Below, in pieces: positions 8,288-14,562 of a DNA stretch of 38,004 nucleotides (positions are counted from its first letter, which is position 1; each line of letters starts with the position of its first letter). The stretch lies in IMG/VR virus record IMGVR_UViG_3300007960_000061, positions 1 through 38,004 of that record; one strand, 5' to 3'. The stretch comes from a virus. The position numbers and the translations under genes were made by a program. The notes under the pieces are model-generated. The model was not told the DNA's origin. It ran no database searches and saw only the letters and a program-made list of their open reading frames with translations.

Positions 8288-9228
8288 CGCGCGTGGTCGC
8301 CGAGCGCGTCGGAGCTCCTGACATGACGCGCTCGGGGCGCTACCGCCAGCGCGTGCCGGCGGCGCCCGAGGCGATCGACGTTAGTCGCCTCATCGGGACG
8401 CTGCCGAAAGCGCAAGGAGGCACGGGCGCCTCGGTCGAATCTGATGCACGCGCCAACCTCGGCCTCGAGATCGGGACGGACGTGGCCGCGAAGACGCACA
8501 CTCACGTCTACGGCGATCTCAGTGGCGTGGCGGCGAGCTCGCACACGCACCGCTCCAGTGACCTGACGCAGAACGAGACCGACTACGTCTGGTTCGCTGA
8601 CTTCATCTCGAGCAACATCACGGTGAACGGTTGGAGCTCCTCGACCTCTGGTGGGTCGACGGCCGGTCATTGGGACGCACTGGTCGACACGACCGACAAC
8701 GGCATCGGCGTCATCGAGCTCAAGACCGGAACCGGCAAGACCGGCTACTACTCGCTCTGCACCTTCAACGACAAGTTCTACCCAGGGCAGGCCGCGTTCA
8801 CGTTCGAGGCGCGTGTCTGCCCCGACGTGATCGCTGACGCCGCCAACGACTACGACATCTACGTCGGATTCGGCGCGAACGTCTATAACTCGTCGAGCGG
8901 TAACCACGAGGCCGGGCTCGTCTACCGGCGCAGCGCGCTCGGCGCCAACTGGCACGCGGTGACGAAGGCGTCCGGCACCGAAGAGCAGACCGACACCGGC
9001 GTCGCTGTCTCGGCCGGGACGCTCCAGAAGCTGAGAATCGAGTTGAGCGAAGACGGGACGACGGCCGCGTTCATGATCGACGGCGAGTCCGTCGCGGAGC
9101 ACACCACCAACTTGCCGACAGGCCGCATGGGGCTGGCCGTCGGCATCTTCAAGTCTGCCGGCACCACCCAGCGGGAGCTCTGGGTGGACTGGACCCGGCT
9201 GCAGGTCACTAGGAGCTCCGCGAGGTAA
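8284..9228 (+). CDS. tail-fibre-like protein with lectin-like C-terminus
   Basis: A 314-residue protein that begins at GTG 8284 inside the portal stop (GTGA), with a G-rich binding site upstream. Residues 38-60 carry the tail-fibre motif PKAQGGTGAS then ARANLGL. Two THTH/HTH strands follow (KTHTHVYGDL and SSHTHRSSDL), as in many phage fibres. From about residue 100 to the end it looks like a jelly-roll carbohydrate-binding domain of the laminin-G/concanavalin type, rich in beta strands and aromatic residues. It probably decorates the tail or capsid and binds a surface glycan. The position between portal and head genes is odd for a fibre, but the motifs are clear. Confidence 0.75.
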   Translation: MTRVVAERVGAPDMTRSGRYRQRVPAAPEAIDVSRLIGTLPKAQGGTGASVESDARANLGLEIGTDVAAKTHTHVYGDLSGVAASSHTHRSSDLTQNETDYVWFADFISSNITVNGWSSSTSGGSTAGHWDALVDTTDNGIGVIELKTGTGKTGYYSLCTFNDKFYPGQAAFTFEARVCPDVIADAANDYDIYVGFGANVYNSSSGNHEAGLVYRRSALGANWHAVTKASGTEEQTDTGVAVSAGTLQKLRIELSEDGTTAAFMIDGESVAEHTTNLPTGRMGLAVGIFKSAGTTQRELWVDWTRLQVTRSSAR

Positions 9229-9230
9229 CC

Positions 9231-9590
9231 ATGCAGGACAAGAACGAGGCCGATCTCAAGGTAGTCACTAACCCGAAGCGTCCGAAGACCGATGCCGAGA
9301 TCATCGCGGCGCTGAAGGACGACGACCCCAATATCAGGAAGCTGGGGCTCGAGGCGCTGTTCCCGCTGACGAAGGGCACCGTGCTCATCAACTCAACGAA
9401 GGACGGGAACCAGATCACCGCGACGGACAACCTGGACGCGTCTCGCGTGTTCGGCGCGATCCTGTTCGTCGCCATCCAGCTGGGCAAGTTCATGGGCATG
9501 GAGCTCAACTGGCTCGCCCACCCTGGCCAGCAACAGCAGCAGCAGCAGCAGGGCATCGAGGTGGTGCCTGAAGGAGCGATGCCGAGATGA
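9231..9590 (+). CDS. hypothetical protein with poly-Gln run
   Basis: A 119-residue protein of unknown function, starting two bases after the fibre gene. The first 50 residues are charged, with a helical DAEIIAALKDDDPNIRKLGL stretch. Residues 70-95 are hydrophobic (VFGAILFVAIQLGKFMG) and may form one amphipathic or membrane helix. Eight consecutive Gln (residues 100-107), coded mostly by CAG, precede the tail. The stop overlaps the next ATG. The three genes 9231-10212 together look like a small membrane or lysis cassette, but this one has no diagnostic motif. Confidence 0.75.
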   Translation: MQDKNEADLKVVTNPKRPKTDAEIIAALKDDDPNIRKLGLEALFPLTKGTVLINSTKDGNQITATDNLDASRVFGAILFVAIQLGKFMGMELNWLAHPGQQQQQQQQGIEVVPEGAMPR

Positions 9591-9907
9591 CAACGACGCC
9601 GGCCAACCTGAAGCCCGACACCACGAACCGTCGCCCCATCGTCGAGCGAGGGACGGTGGTCCCCCTCGCGATGGCGGCCGGCGTCGTCGTGGTCGCCGCG
9701 GCCTCGGCGTGGTCGGTGGCGAAGTCTATGACCGAGGTCGTGCTCACGACCAACTACAGGTTCGAGCGCATCGACGAGCGCCTCGAACTGCTCTCGAAGC
9801 AACTTGAGGAGGCCGGCGCCGACCGCTGGCGCCGCGGCGACATGCGCCAGTGGGCCGAGCTCCTGCGGGCGCAGAACCCCAACATCAACATCCCGAAGGT
9901 CCAATGA
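9587..9907 (+). CDS. holin-like membrane protein with coiled coil
   Basis: A 106-residue protein with one clear transmembrane segment (about residues 24-46, VPLAMAAGVVVVAAASAW) after a polar N-terminus. A predicted coiled coil (RFERIDERLELLSKQLEEAG, about 58-77) follows. The C-terminus DRWRRGDMRQW then NPNINIP recalls small membrane proteins placed near phage lysis genes. It could be a holin, an inner-membrane spanin, or a virion-assembly membrane protein; no endolysin is visible nearby to settle it. It is overlapped by ATGA at both ends, so it is expressed with the lipoprotein that follows. Confidence 0.7.
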   Translation: MTTTPANLKPDTTNRRPIVERGTVVPLAMAAGVVVVAAASAWSVAKSMTEVVLTTNYRFERIDERLELLSKQLEEAGADRWRRGDMRQWAELLRAQNPNINIPKVQ

Positions 9908-10212
9908 AGAGAACCATCTACACCGTCCTGCTCCTGCTGGCCGTCGCGCTCCTGTTCGCGGCCTGCATGACTCCACGCCAGACCGAGGCCGCCGAGGTGC
10001 TGCGCGAGCTCTACCGCGGGGGCATCTTGACGCCCGAGCAGCTGCAGCTGTTGCTCGACGCGCTGAACCCGACCAGCTGGGTCAACGACGTTATCGCGAT
10101 CGGCAGCGGCTTGTTCTTTGGCACGGGCTCCTTCGTCGCCACCAACTGGGCGCGCAACCGCGCGCGCCTAGCTCGAGGCGAGCCGGTCGGGAAGCCGACG
10201 CCGGCCGAGTGA
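9904..10212 (+). CDS. predicted lipoprotein with second membrane segment
   Basis: A 102-residue protein starting at ATG 9904, which overlaps the previous stop; an in-frame ATG at 9850 lies inside the neighbour and is rejected. The N-terminus KRTIYTVLLLLAVALLFAAC is a lipoprotein signal with the lipid-carrying Cys21 (FAAC box). Mature residues include LYRGGILTPEQLQLLLDALNP, then a second hydrophobic helix (about 63-82) and a basic tail. Small phage lipoproteins serve as outer-membrane spanins or superinfection-exclusion factors. The partner gene upstream favours a membrane pair, but the second membrane helix is not typical of a spanin. Function unresolved. Confidence 0.75.
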   Translation: MKRTIYTVLLLLAVALLFAACMTPRQTEAAEVLRELYRGGILTPEQLQLLLDALNPTSWVNDVIAIGSGLFFGTGSFVATNWARNRARLARGEPVGKPTPAE

Positions 10213-10219
10213 TTCATCA

Positions 10220-10304
10220 GGGGGAGGCGGGGCGCTGCATGGTGCGACTCTTCGCCGGTCCCGTGTCGATTGGTCTCCTCTCGTGACCGGATCCCGCCTC
10301 CCCC
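10220..10304 (+). promoter_or_regulatory. nested inverted repeat enclosing a possible 15-codon minigene
   Basis: GGGGGAGGCGGG (10220-10231) is matched perfectly by CCCGCCTCCCCC (10293-10304), and inside lies a second pair, CCGGTC (10255-10260) with GACCGG (10285-10290). Transcribed, this makes a long hairpin with a 12-bp outer stem, in the 167-base gap before the head genes. The left arm contains a GGAGG ribosome-binding-like sequence. ATG 10239 to TGA 10286 then encodes 15 residues (MVRLFAGPVSIGLLS) inside the loop. No T-run follows, so a classical terminator is unlikely. It could be a processing site, an attenuator, or a switch that hides the binding site. Confidence 0.6.
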
Positions 10305-10379
10305 GCTTTCTCCGCAACCGTTCGCCGGAAAGCTGCGCGCCTTGCCGGCCCAGCTCGTGGCCGTCACACTGCGGACTCA

Positions 10380-10697
10380 ATGACCGACCACGATCCATTC
10401 GACCTCGATGCCGAGCAGGAGCGCGCGGAGCTCAACCGCGCGACCGCCACGGCCGTCGCCGAGCAGGAAGCTCGCGACATCGAGTGGTTGATGCGCGGCC
10501 CCATCGGCCGCCGGATCGTCTACCGATTGCTCGCGCAGTGCGGCGCGTTCCGCACGTCGTTCTCGCCGAATGCCATGGAGATGGCGCGCGTCGAGGGCGG
10601 CAAGCAGATCGCCTACTGGCTGATGGCCGAGATCGACCGCTGCTGCGCTGAGCACTACGCAACCATGATCGAAGAGAAGAGGACGAACCATGTCTGA
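10380..10697 (+). CDS. Bbp19-like phage protein
   Basis: A 105-residue protein whose core matches the Bbp19 family of BPP-1-like podophages. GPIGRRIVYRLLAQCGAFRTSF is followed by NAMEMARVEGGKQIAYWLM and an acidic helical end with HYATMIEEK. Bbp19 proteins lie between portal and capsid genes in this lineage; their role is not established. ATG 10380 lacks a strong binding site. Its stop overlaps the scaffold start by eight bases, so the two are coupled. Length and position agree with the family. Confidence 0.75.
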   Translation: MTDHDPFDLDAEQERAELNRATATAVAEQEARDIEWLMRGPIGRRIVYRLLAQCGAFRTSFSPNAMEMARVEGGKQIAYWLMAEIDRCCAEHYATMIEEKRTNHV

Positions 10698-11397
10698 GAC
10701 TTCACTGCTGGGAGCCACCGAGGCAACAACCGAACCCGAGGGGCAGGCAGACAACAGCGCGGCGAGCTCGGAGCAGACCGCGCAGGAGCAGCAGCAGAGC
10801 TCCAACGGACAGGGCAACGATTCGCAAGCCACCAAGACCGAGGCCGGCGAGCAGACCACCGACAAGGGTGGCGAGCAGACCGAAGCCGAGGGCGAGAAGG
10901 GCGGCGACTCGAAGGGCAAGGACGAGGCTTCCGAACCCTACGAGCTCAAGGCACCCGAGGGTGTCGAGGTCGACTTGTCGGTTCTCGAGACCGTAGCAGA
11001 GGTCGCGCGAGAGCTGGACCTGCCGAAGGACAAGATCCAGAAGGTCGTCGACAAGGCGTTCGCCAAGGCACAAGACCGTGCCGCGGAGAACTACAAAGCC
11101 ACGGTCGCCGAGTGGGGCAAGGAGAGCAGGAAGCTCTCCGAGCTCGTCGGCGGCGACGGCTTCGACGCTAACCTAAAGATCGCGAACAGCGCCATCGAGA
11201 AGTTCGGCAACGATGCGCTGATGCAGCTGCTCGACGGCGGGCTCGGGAACCATCCCGCGTTCGTCGCCTTCGCCTACAAGGTGGGCAAGGCTCTGCAACC
11301 CGATGGGTTTGTGGCTGGTGGTCGCACGGAGTCCGCAGGGACGCCGGCGCCGAACGACGACGCAGCTATGGCAAGACGGCTCTACAAGGAGCAGTAG
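10690..11397 (+). CDS. capsid scaffolding protein
   Basis: A 235-residue protein placed directly before the capsid gene. The N-terminal 80 residues are very acidic and rich in Gln, Ser, Glu and Gly (low complexity). A short conserved strand YELKAPEGVEVD follows, then helices (LETVAEVARELDLPKDKIQKVV) and a C-terminal part with FGNDALMQLLDGGLGNHPAFVAF. This matches phage head scaffold proteins of the ordinary T7/P22-like style that guide procapsid assembly and then leave. The C-terminal helices would contact the capsid protein. I see no protease signature. ATG 10690 overlaps the previous stop. Confidence 0.8.
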   Translation: MSETSLLGATEATTEPEGQADNSAASSEQTAQEQQQSSNGQGNDSQATKTEAGEQTTDKGGEQTEAEGEKGGDSKGKDEASEPYELKAPEGVEVDLSVLETVAEVARELDLPKDKIQKVVDKAFAKAQDRAAENYKATVAEWGKESRKLSELVGGDGFDANLKIANSAIEKFGNDALMQLLDGGLGNHPAFVAFAYKVGKALQPDGFVAGGRTESAGTPAPNDDAAMARRLYKEQ

Positions 11398-11417
11398 TAA
11401 CAAGCGAGGACTGACTC

Positions 11418-12455
11418 ATGGCTAACCTCACTCTGATGGACTGGACGAAGCGCATCGACCCCGATGGCACGTCCCCCGTAATCGCGAACCTGCTGTCGCA
11501 GACGAACGCGATCTTGCAGGACGCGACCTACGTCGCTGGCAACCTGCCGACCGGTCACCGTGTGACCATCTCCACCGGTCTCCCGACCGTCTACTACCGC
11601 GCGCTCAACGAGGGCATCCCGACGAGCAAGGCGACGACCGCGCAGGTCGACGAGAACTGCTCGATCCTCGAAGCGCGCTCGGAGGTCGACATCGACTTGG
11701 CAATGCTCAACGGCAACACCGCTGAGTTCCGCCTTGGCGAGGCCCGCATGTTCATCGAGGCGATGAACCAGAAGCAGGCGACCGAGATGTTCTACGGGAA
11801 CCCGGCGACCAACCCGCGCGCGTATCTCGGCCTCGCGCCGCGCTACTCGAGCCTGTCGGCCGGCAACGCGCAGAACATCATCGACGGCGGCGGCGGCGCC
11901 GGCAACATCAACACGTCGGTGTGGCTCGTCTGCTGGTCGGACCAGACCGTGTTCTGCATCTACCCGAAGGGCAGCACGGCCGGCCTCCTGCAGGAGGATC
12001 TCGGTCGCCAGACCAGCTACGACGCTGGCGGCTCCGGCAAGCGCATGGAGGTGTTCGCGGAACGCTTCCAGTGGAAGACCGGGCTGGTCGTCAAGGACTG
12101 GCGCTACGCCGTCCGCATCGCCAACCTCGAGGTCGACACGGCCTCGGCGGGTGGCAACCAGATCGACAAGCTGACCGGCGTCTACGCCACCGGCGTCTTG
12201 ACCAACATCCTGCACCTCATGGCGCAGGCGATCGCGCGTCTGCCCAACACCGCGATGGGCCGCTGCGTGTTCTACATGAACCGCACGGTGTTCACCGCGC
12301 TGATGCGCACGGCGCTCGAGAAGGGCGCGGCCTCGGGTCTGATGATCGAGCCGGCCGCCACCCAGTTCGGCACGCCGTCGAACATGCTCAGCTTCCTGGG
12401 CATTCCGATCCGGCAGTGCGACGCGCTGCTCAACACCGAGGCACAGGTCGCCTAG
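11418..12455 (+). CDS. major capsid protein (Epsilon15 GP7 / BPP-1-like)
   Basis: A 345-residue capsid protein of the HK97 fold, in the Epsilon15/BPP-1 branch. The N-terminus MANLTLMDWTKRIDPDG and the phrase NLPTGHRVTISTGLPTVYYRALNEG are typical of that branch. Other markers are NQKQATEMFYGNPATNP, the KWxTGLVVKDWRYAVRIAN-like strand near residue 215, and the C-terminal IPIRQCDALL. It follows the scaffold with a GCGAGGA binding site seven bases before ATG. It has no delta domain to be cleaved that I can see. Two decoration-type genes follow, as in the BPP-1 arrangement. Confidence 0.93.
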   Translation: MANLTLMDWTKRIDPDGTSPVIANLLSQTNAILQDATYVAGNLPTGHRVTISTGLPTVYYRALNEGIPTSKATTAQVDENCSILEARSEVDIDLAMLNGNTAEFRLGEARMFIEAMNQKQATEMFYGNPATNPRAYLGLAPRYSSLSAGNAQNIIDGGGGAGNINTSVWLVCWSDQTVFCIYPKGSTAGLLQEDLGRQTSYDAGGSGKRMEVFAERFQWKTGLVVKDWRYAVRIANLEVDTASAGGNQIDKLTGVYATGVLTNILHLMAQAIARLPNTAMGRCVFYMNRTVFTALMRTALEKGAASGLMIEPAATQFGTPSNMLSFLGIPIRQCDALLNTEAQVA

Positions 12456-12497
12456 TTGGCGGCCTGACCATCCACCCCGAACCAGAGGACAGATCCT

Positions 12498-13403
12498 ATG
12501 ATCGCCGATATCAATCTCATCCTGGCGACGGCCGAGGCGGTGCCTAACGCAGGCGCGGCTCCGGGCGGCCTCGGTGGCAACACCATCACAGACGTCGCGG
12601 ATACCCCCTACACCATCGACATGCTCAGGGCGGACAACCCGCTCGGGGACGGCATCGACCAGCTACCGACCAGCGAGCTCGAGCTCGATGTCACCATCAC
12701 CACGTCGTTCAACGTCGGTCCGAACGCGATGGCCGAGTTCCAGCTGGTGTCGATGCCGATCGACCCGACGAAGCTCAGCGCGGCCGGGACCTCCGGTCGA
12801 CTGACCCAACTTGCCTCTGCCGCCACCACGGCATCGGACAACTCGGTCACGATCACCGGTCACGGCCTCGCGCTGGGCACGCCGGTCTACCTGTCGGCCC
12901 TGGCGACCACGACCGGCCCGAGCACGAACACGCTCTACTACGCGGTGCCGCTCAGCGCCGACAAGTTCGGTCTCGCGACCTCGCTCGCCAACGCCGTGGC
13001 CGGCACGCCGCTCGTCTCCATGTCGGGCAACGGCAGCTGCACGATCCAGTTCTTCCCCTACGTCCACATGACGACGGGCATGATCTGGGGCGGGTTCCTG
13101 AACGCCGGCGCGCGCTTCATCGGCCGCGCGGTGCCGGGTGCCATCGGCGGCGGCGGCGACCACGTCGCGCCCTACGCCGGCGCCGACGCGCTCCCGCTCG
13201 GCGCGCAGGTGCAGCCGAGCACGTCGCTCGGTGGCGGCACCGGCACGGCCACGGTAGCGGCTCCTGGCCGCTTCCTCGTGCCGCGCGTGTTCGTGTTCAA
13301 CGCGTCGGTCAGCTCGGCCGGCCGCTACAGCATGGCGCTCGGCGTCAACGCGGGTTCTTCGCAGCGCAACTACCCGATCGGATCGCGGATCAAGTCGTCC
13401 TGA
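12498..13403 (+). CDS. Bbp16-like capsid decoration protein with inserted HGL module
   Basis: A 301-residue protein right after the capsid gene. The N-terminus MIADINLILATAEAV and the strand-rich body (LELDVTITTSFN, AEFQLVSMPID, and the late VPRVFVFNASVS) fit the cementing proteins of BPP-1-like phages, which clamp capsid subunits. Residues about 98-178 hold an extra module, GHGLALGTPVYLSAL then TLYYAVPLSADKFGLATS, not expected in this family, which also occurs in the tail nozzle protein (17127-20648). Without it the protein would be about 220 residues, close to the second decoration protein. The start has AGAGGA eight bases upstream. The role is inferred from position and weak similarity. 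Confidence 0.75.
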   Translation: MIADINLILATAEAVPNAGAAPGGLGGNTITDVADTPYTIDMLRADNPLGDGIDQLPTSELELDVTITTSFNVGPNAMAEFQLVSMPIDPTKLSAAGTSGRLTQLASAATTASDNSVTITGHGLALGTPVYLSALATTTGPSTNTLYYAVPLSADKFGLATSLANAVAGTPLVSMSGNGSCTIQFFPYVHMTTGMIWGGFLNAGARFIGRAVPGAIGGGGDHVAPYAGADALPLGAQVQPSTSLGGGTGTATVAAPGRFLVPRVFVFNASVSSAGRYSMALGVNAGSSQRNYPIGSRIKSS

Positions 13404-13423
13404 CCTGACCCGCTTCTCGAGCT

Positions 13424-13439
13424 CGCCCCTTCGGGGGCG
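13424..13439 (+). promoter_or_regulatory. GC hairpin with TTCG loop
   Basis: CGCCCC (13424-13429) pairs with GGGGCG (13434-13439) around a TTCG tetraloop, the very stable UUCG class in RNA. It lies between the two decoration genes, 20 bases after the first stop and ten bases before the AGGAG of the next gene. No T-run follows, so it is more likely a stabiliser or processing signal than a terminator. Confidence 0.7.
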
Positions 13440-13459
13440 GGCGCACCAGGAGCTCAACA

Positions 13460-14098
13460 ATGACAATCCAAGACTACACGCTGGAACTCTCGCAGGACCA
13501 GTCGTTCACCGGCGCCTCGCCGAACTTCCTGCCCTACGTGGCCGGGTCGAATGCGATCGCGATCGGTTCTCTCGAGAACGCAATCGTGGACGTTGGTCTC
13601 GGTGCCGAGCTCGTGGTCGAGTTCGAGGTCACCGAGGCGTTCACCGGCTACTCGGCCGCGAACGCGATCCCGCACATCGTGATGGGTGTCTGTCTCGCGA
13701 CGGACGCCGCGCTCACGGCCAACGTGTCCATCATCAGCACGGCCGGCTGGGCGCTGGGCGGGACGAAGGTCGAGTTCGGTCTGCAGCCGAGTGACTCGAC
13801 GGTGTTGCCCAACCTGTTTCTCGGCGACCGCTACTACGCCAAGGTCAACCCTGGCGTGCTCGGCCTGCCGTGGATCGGCTCGGGCGGCGCGCGCAACAAC
13901 AAAGTGCTGCCGGGCAACCTCTACCTCGGCGCCTACTACATCCTGCCGATGCGCACCGGGCAGGCCGTGCAGATGTCCAACCCGGCCCTGTGGACGGCCA
14001 CCAACTTCACCGCGGGCAAGCTCAGCACCCGCATCCTCATCAACCAGCCGGTCGCGGACGCGGTCCACACCTACACGTCCGGCATGAAGGTCAAGTAG
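13460..14098 (+). CDS. second Bbp16-like capsid decoration protein
   Basis: A 212-residue strand-rich protein without Cys pairs or membrane parts. It begins MTIQDYTLELSQDQSF and carries the ordered strands VVEFEVTEAFTGY, TKVEFGL and the long GDRYYAKVNPG stretch. The C-terminal half ends LYLGAYYILPMRTGQ. Like its upstream neighbour it resembles capsid cementing proteins of the BPP-1/Epsilon15 group. Possibly the two are a duplicated pair, or one decorates the capsid and the other the hub. AGGAG lies seven bases before ATG. The family call is moderate; a structural capsid role is strongly suggested by position. Confidence 0.7.
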   Translation: MTIQDYTLELSQDQSFTGASPNFLPYVAGSNAIAIGSLENAIVDVGLGAELVVEFEVTEAFTGYSAANAIPHIVMGVCLATDAALTANVSIISTAGWALGGTKVEFGLQPSDSTVLPNLFLGDRYYAKVNPGVLGLPWIGSGGARNNKVLPGNLYLGAYYILPMRTGQAVQMSNPALWTATNFTAGKLSTRILINQPVADAVHTYTSGMKVK

Positions 14099-14107
14099 GA
14101 GACCACG

Positions 14108-14395
14108 ATGGCAACCAAGACCAGCCGCCGCCGCAAGGCCGAACCCGTTCTCGTGCGCGCGACCGCCCGTCTGTTCGACGGGCAGAAGCTGCGCGAGGAG
14201 GGCGAGGAGTTCCTCTACGACGGGCCGATGCCCCTTTCGCCGAACGCCCCGGTGGAGCTCGCGGAGGAGCCGCCGCAGCCGAAGCCGCAACGCCGCGGCA
14301 AGAAGTTCGGCGAGGCCGCTCCCGAGTGGACGACCGAAGGGGCGGCGCACGACGCCAAGGAGCGCGAGCTCGACGACGAGCTCGACGACGACTAG
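14108..14395 (+). CDS. small charged hypothetical protein
   Basis: A 95-residue protein with a basic start (KTSRRRKAEP), a short strand-forming middle (ARLFDGQKLREEGEEFLYDGP) and a Pro/Lys/Arg stretch. The acidic end is a run of Asp and Glu (ELDDELDDD). AGGAG lies seven bases before the ATG. It occurs in the head-completion region between decoration and adaptor genes and may be a minor head protein. I do not recognise the family. Confidence 0.75.
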   Translation: MATKTSRRRKAEPVLVRATARLFDGQKLREEGEEFLYDGPMPLSPNAPVELAEEPPQPKPQRRGKKFGEAAPEWTTEGAAHDAKERELDDELDDD

Positions 14396-14438
14396 CTCGA
14401 GGGCCGGTCGCCGCAAACCCAACTCTCGGAGGACAACG

Positions 14439-14489
14439 ATGAAGAAGCCAAAGCCGAAGCCGAAGCCACGGCCGCGTCCTGGTTACTGA
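14439..14489 (+). CDS. 16-residue Lys/Pro peptide gene
   Basis: ATG 14439 to TGA 14489 encodes MKKPKPKPKPRPRPGY, an alternating basic-Pro peptide. The Shine-Dalgarno GGAGGA (14428-14433) stands five bases upstream, as good as for any capsid gene here, which is the main reason to accept it. The peptide has no counterpart I can name. It may stick to DNA or another acidic partner such as the Asp-rich tail of the preceding protein. It could instead be a translated leader of the adaptor gene. Codon-level support is limited by length. Confidence 0.6.
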   Translation: MKKPKPKPKPRPRPGY

Positions 14490-14562
14490 TGCCGACTCCC
14501 GCACGTATGCGGTTGCTCTCGGTTAGCGGTTGACGAAAGCGTGAAACAACAATCGCAGGCCC

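Noticed and set aside
10220-10304. Possible tRNA in the nested inverted repeat
   Set aside because: The stems do not make a cloverleaf: there is no T-arm next to the acceptor arm, and the 12-bp stem is too long.
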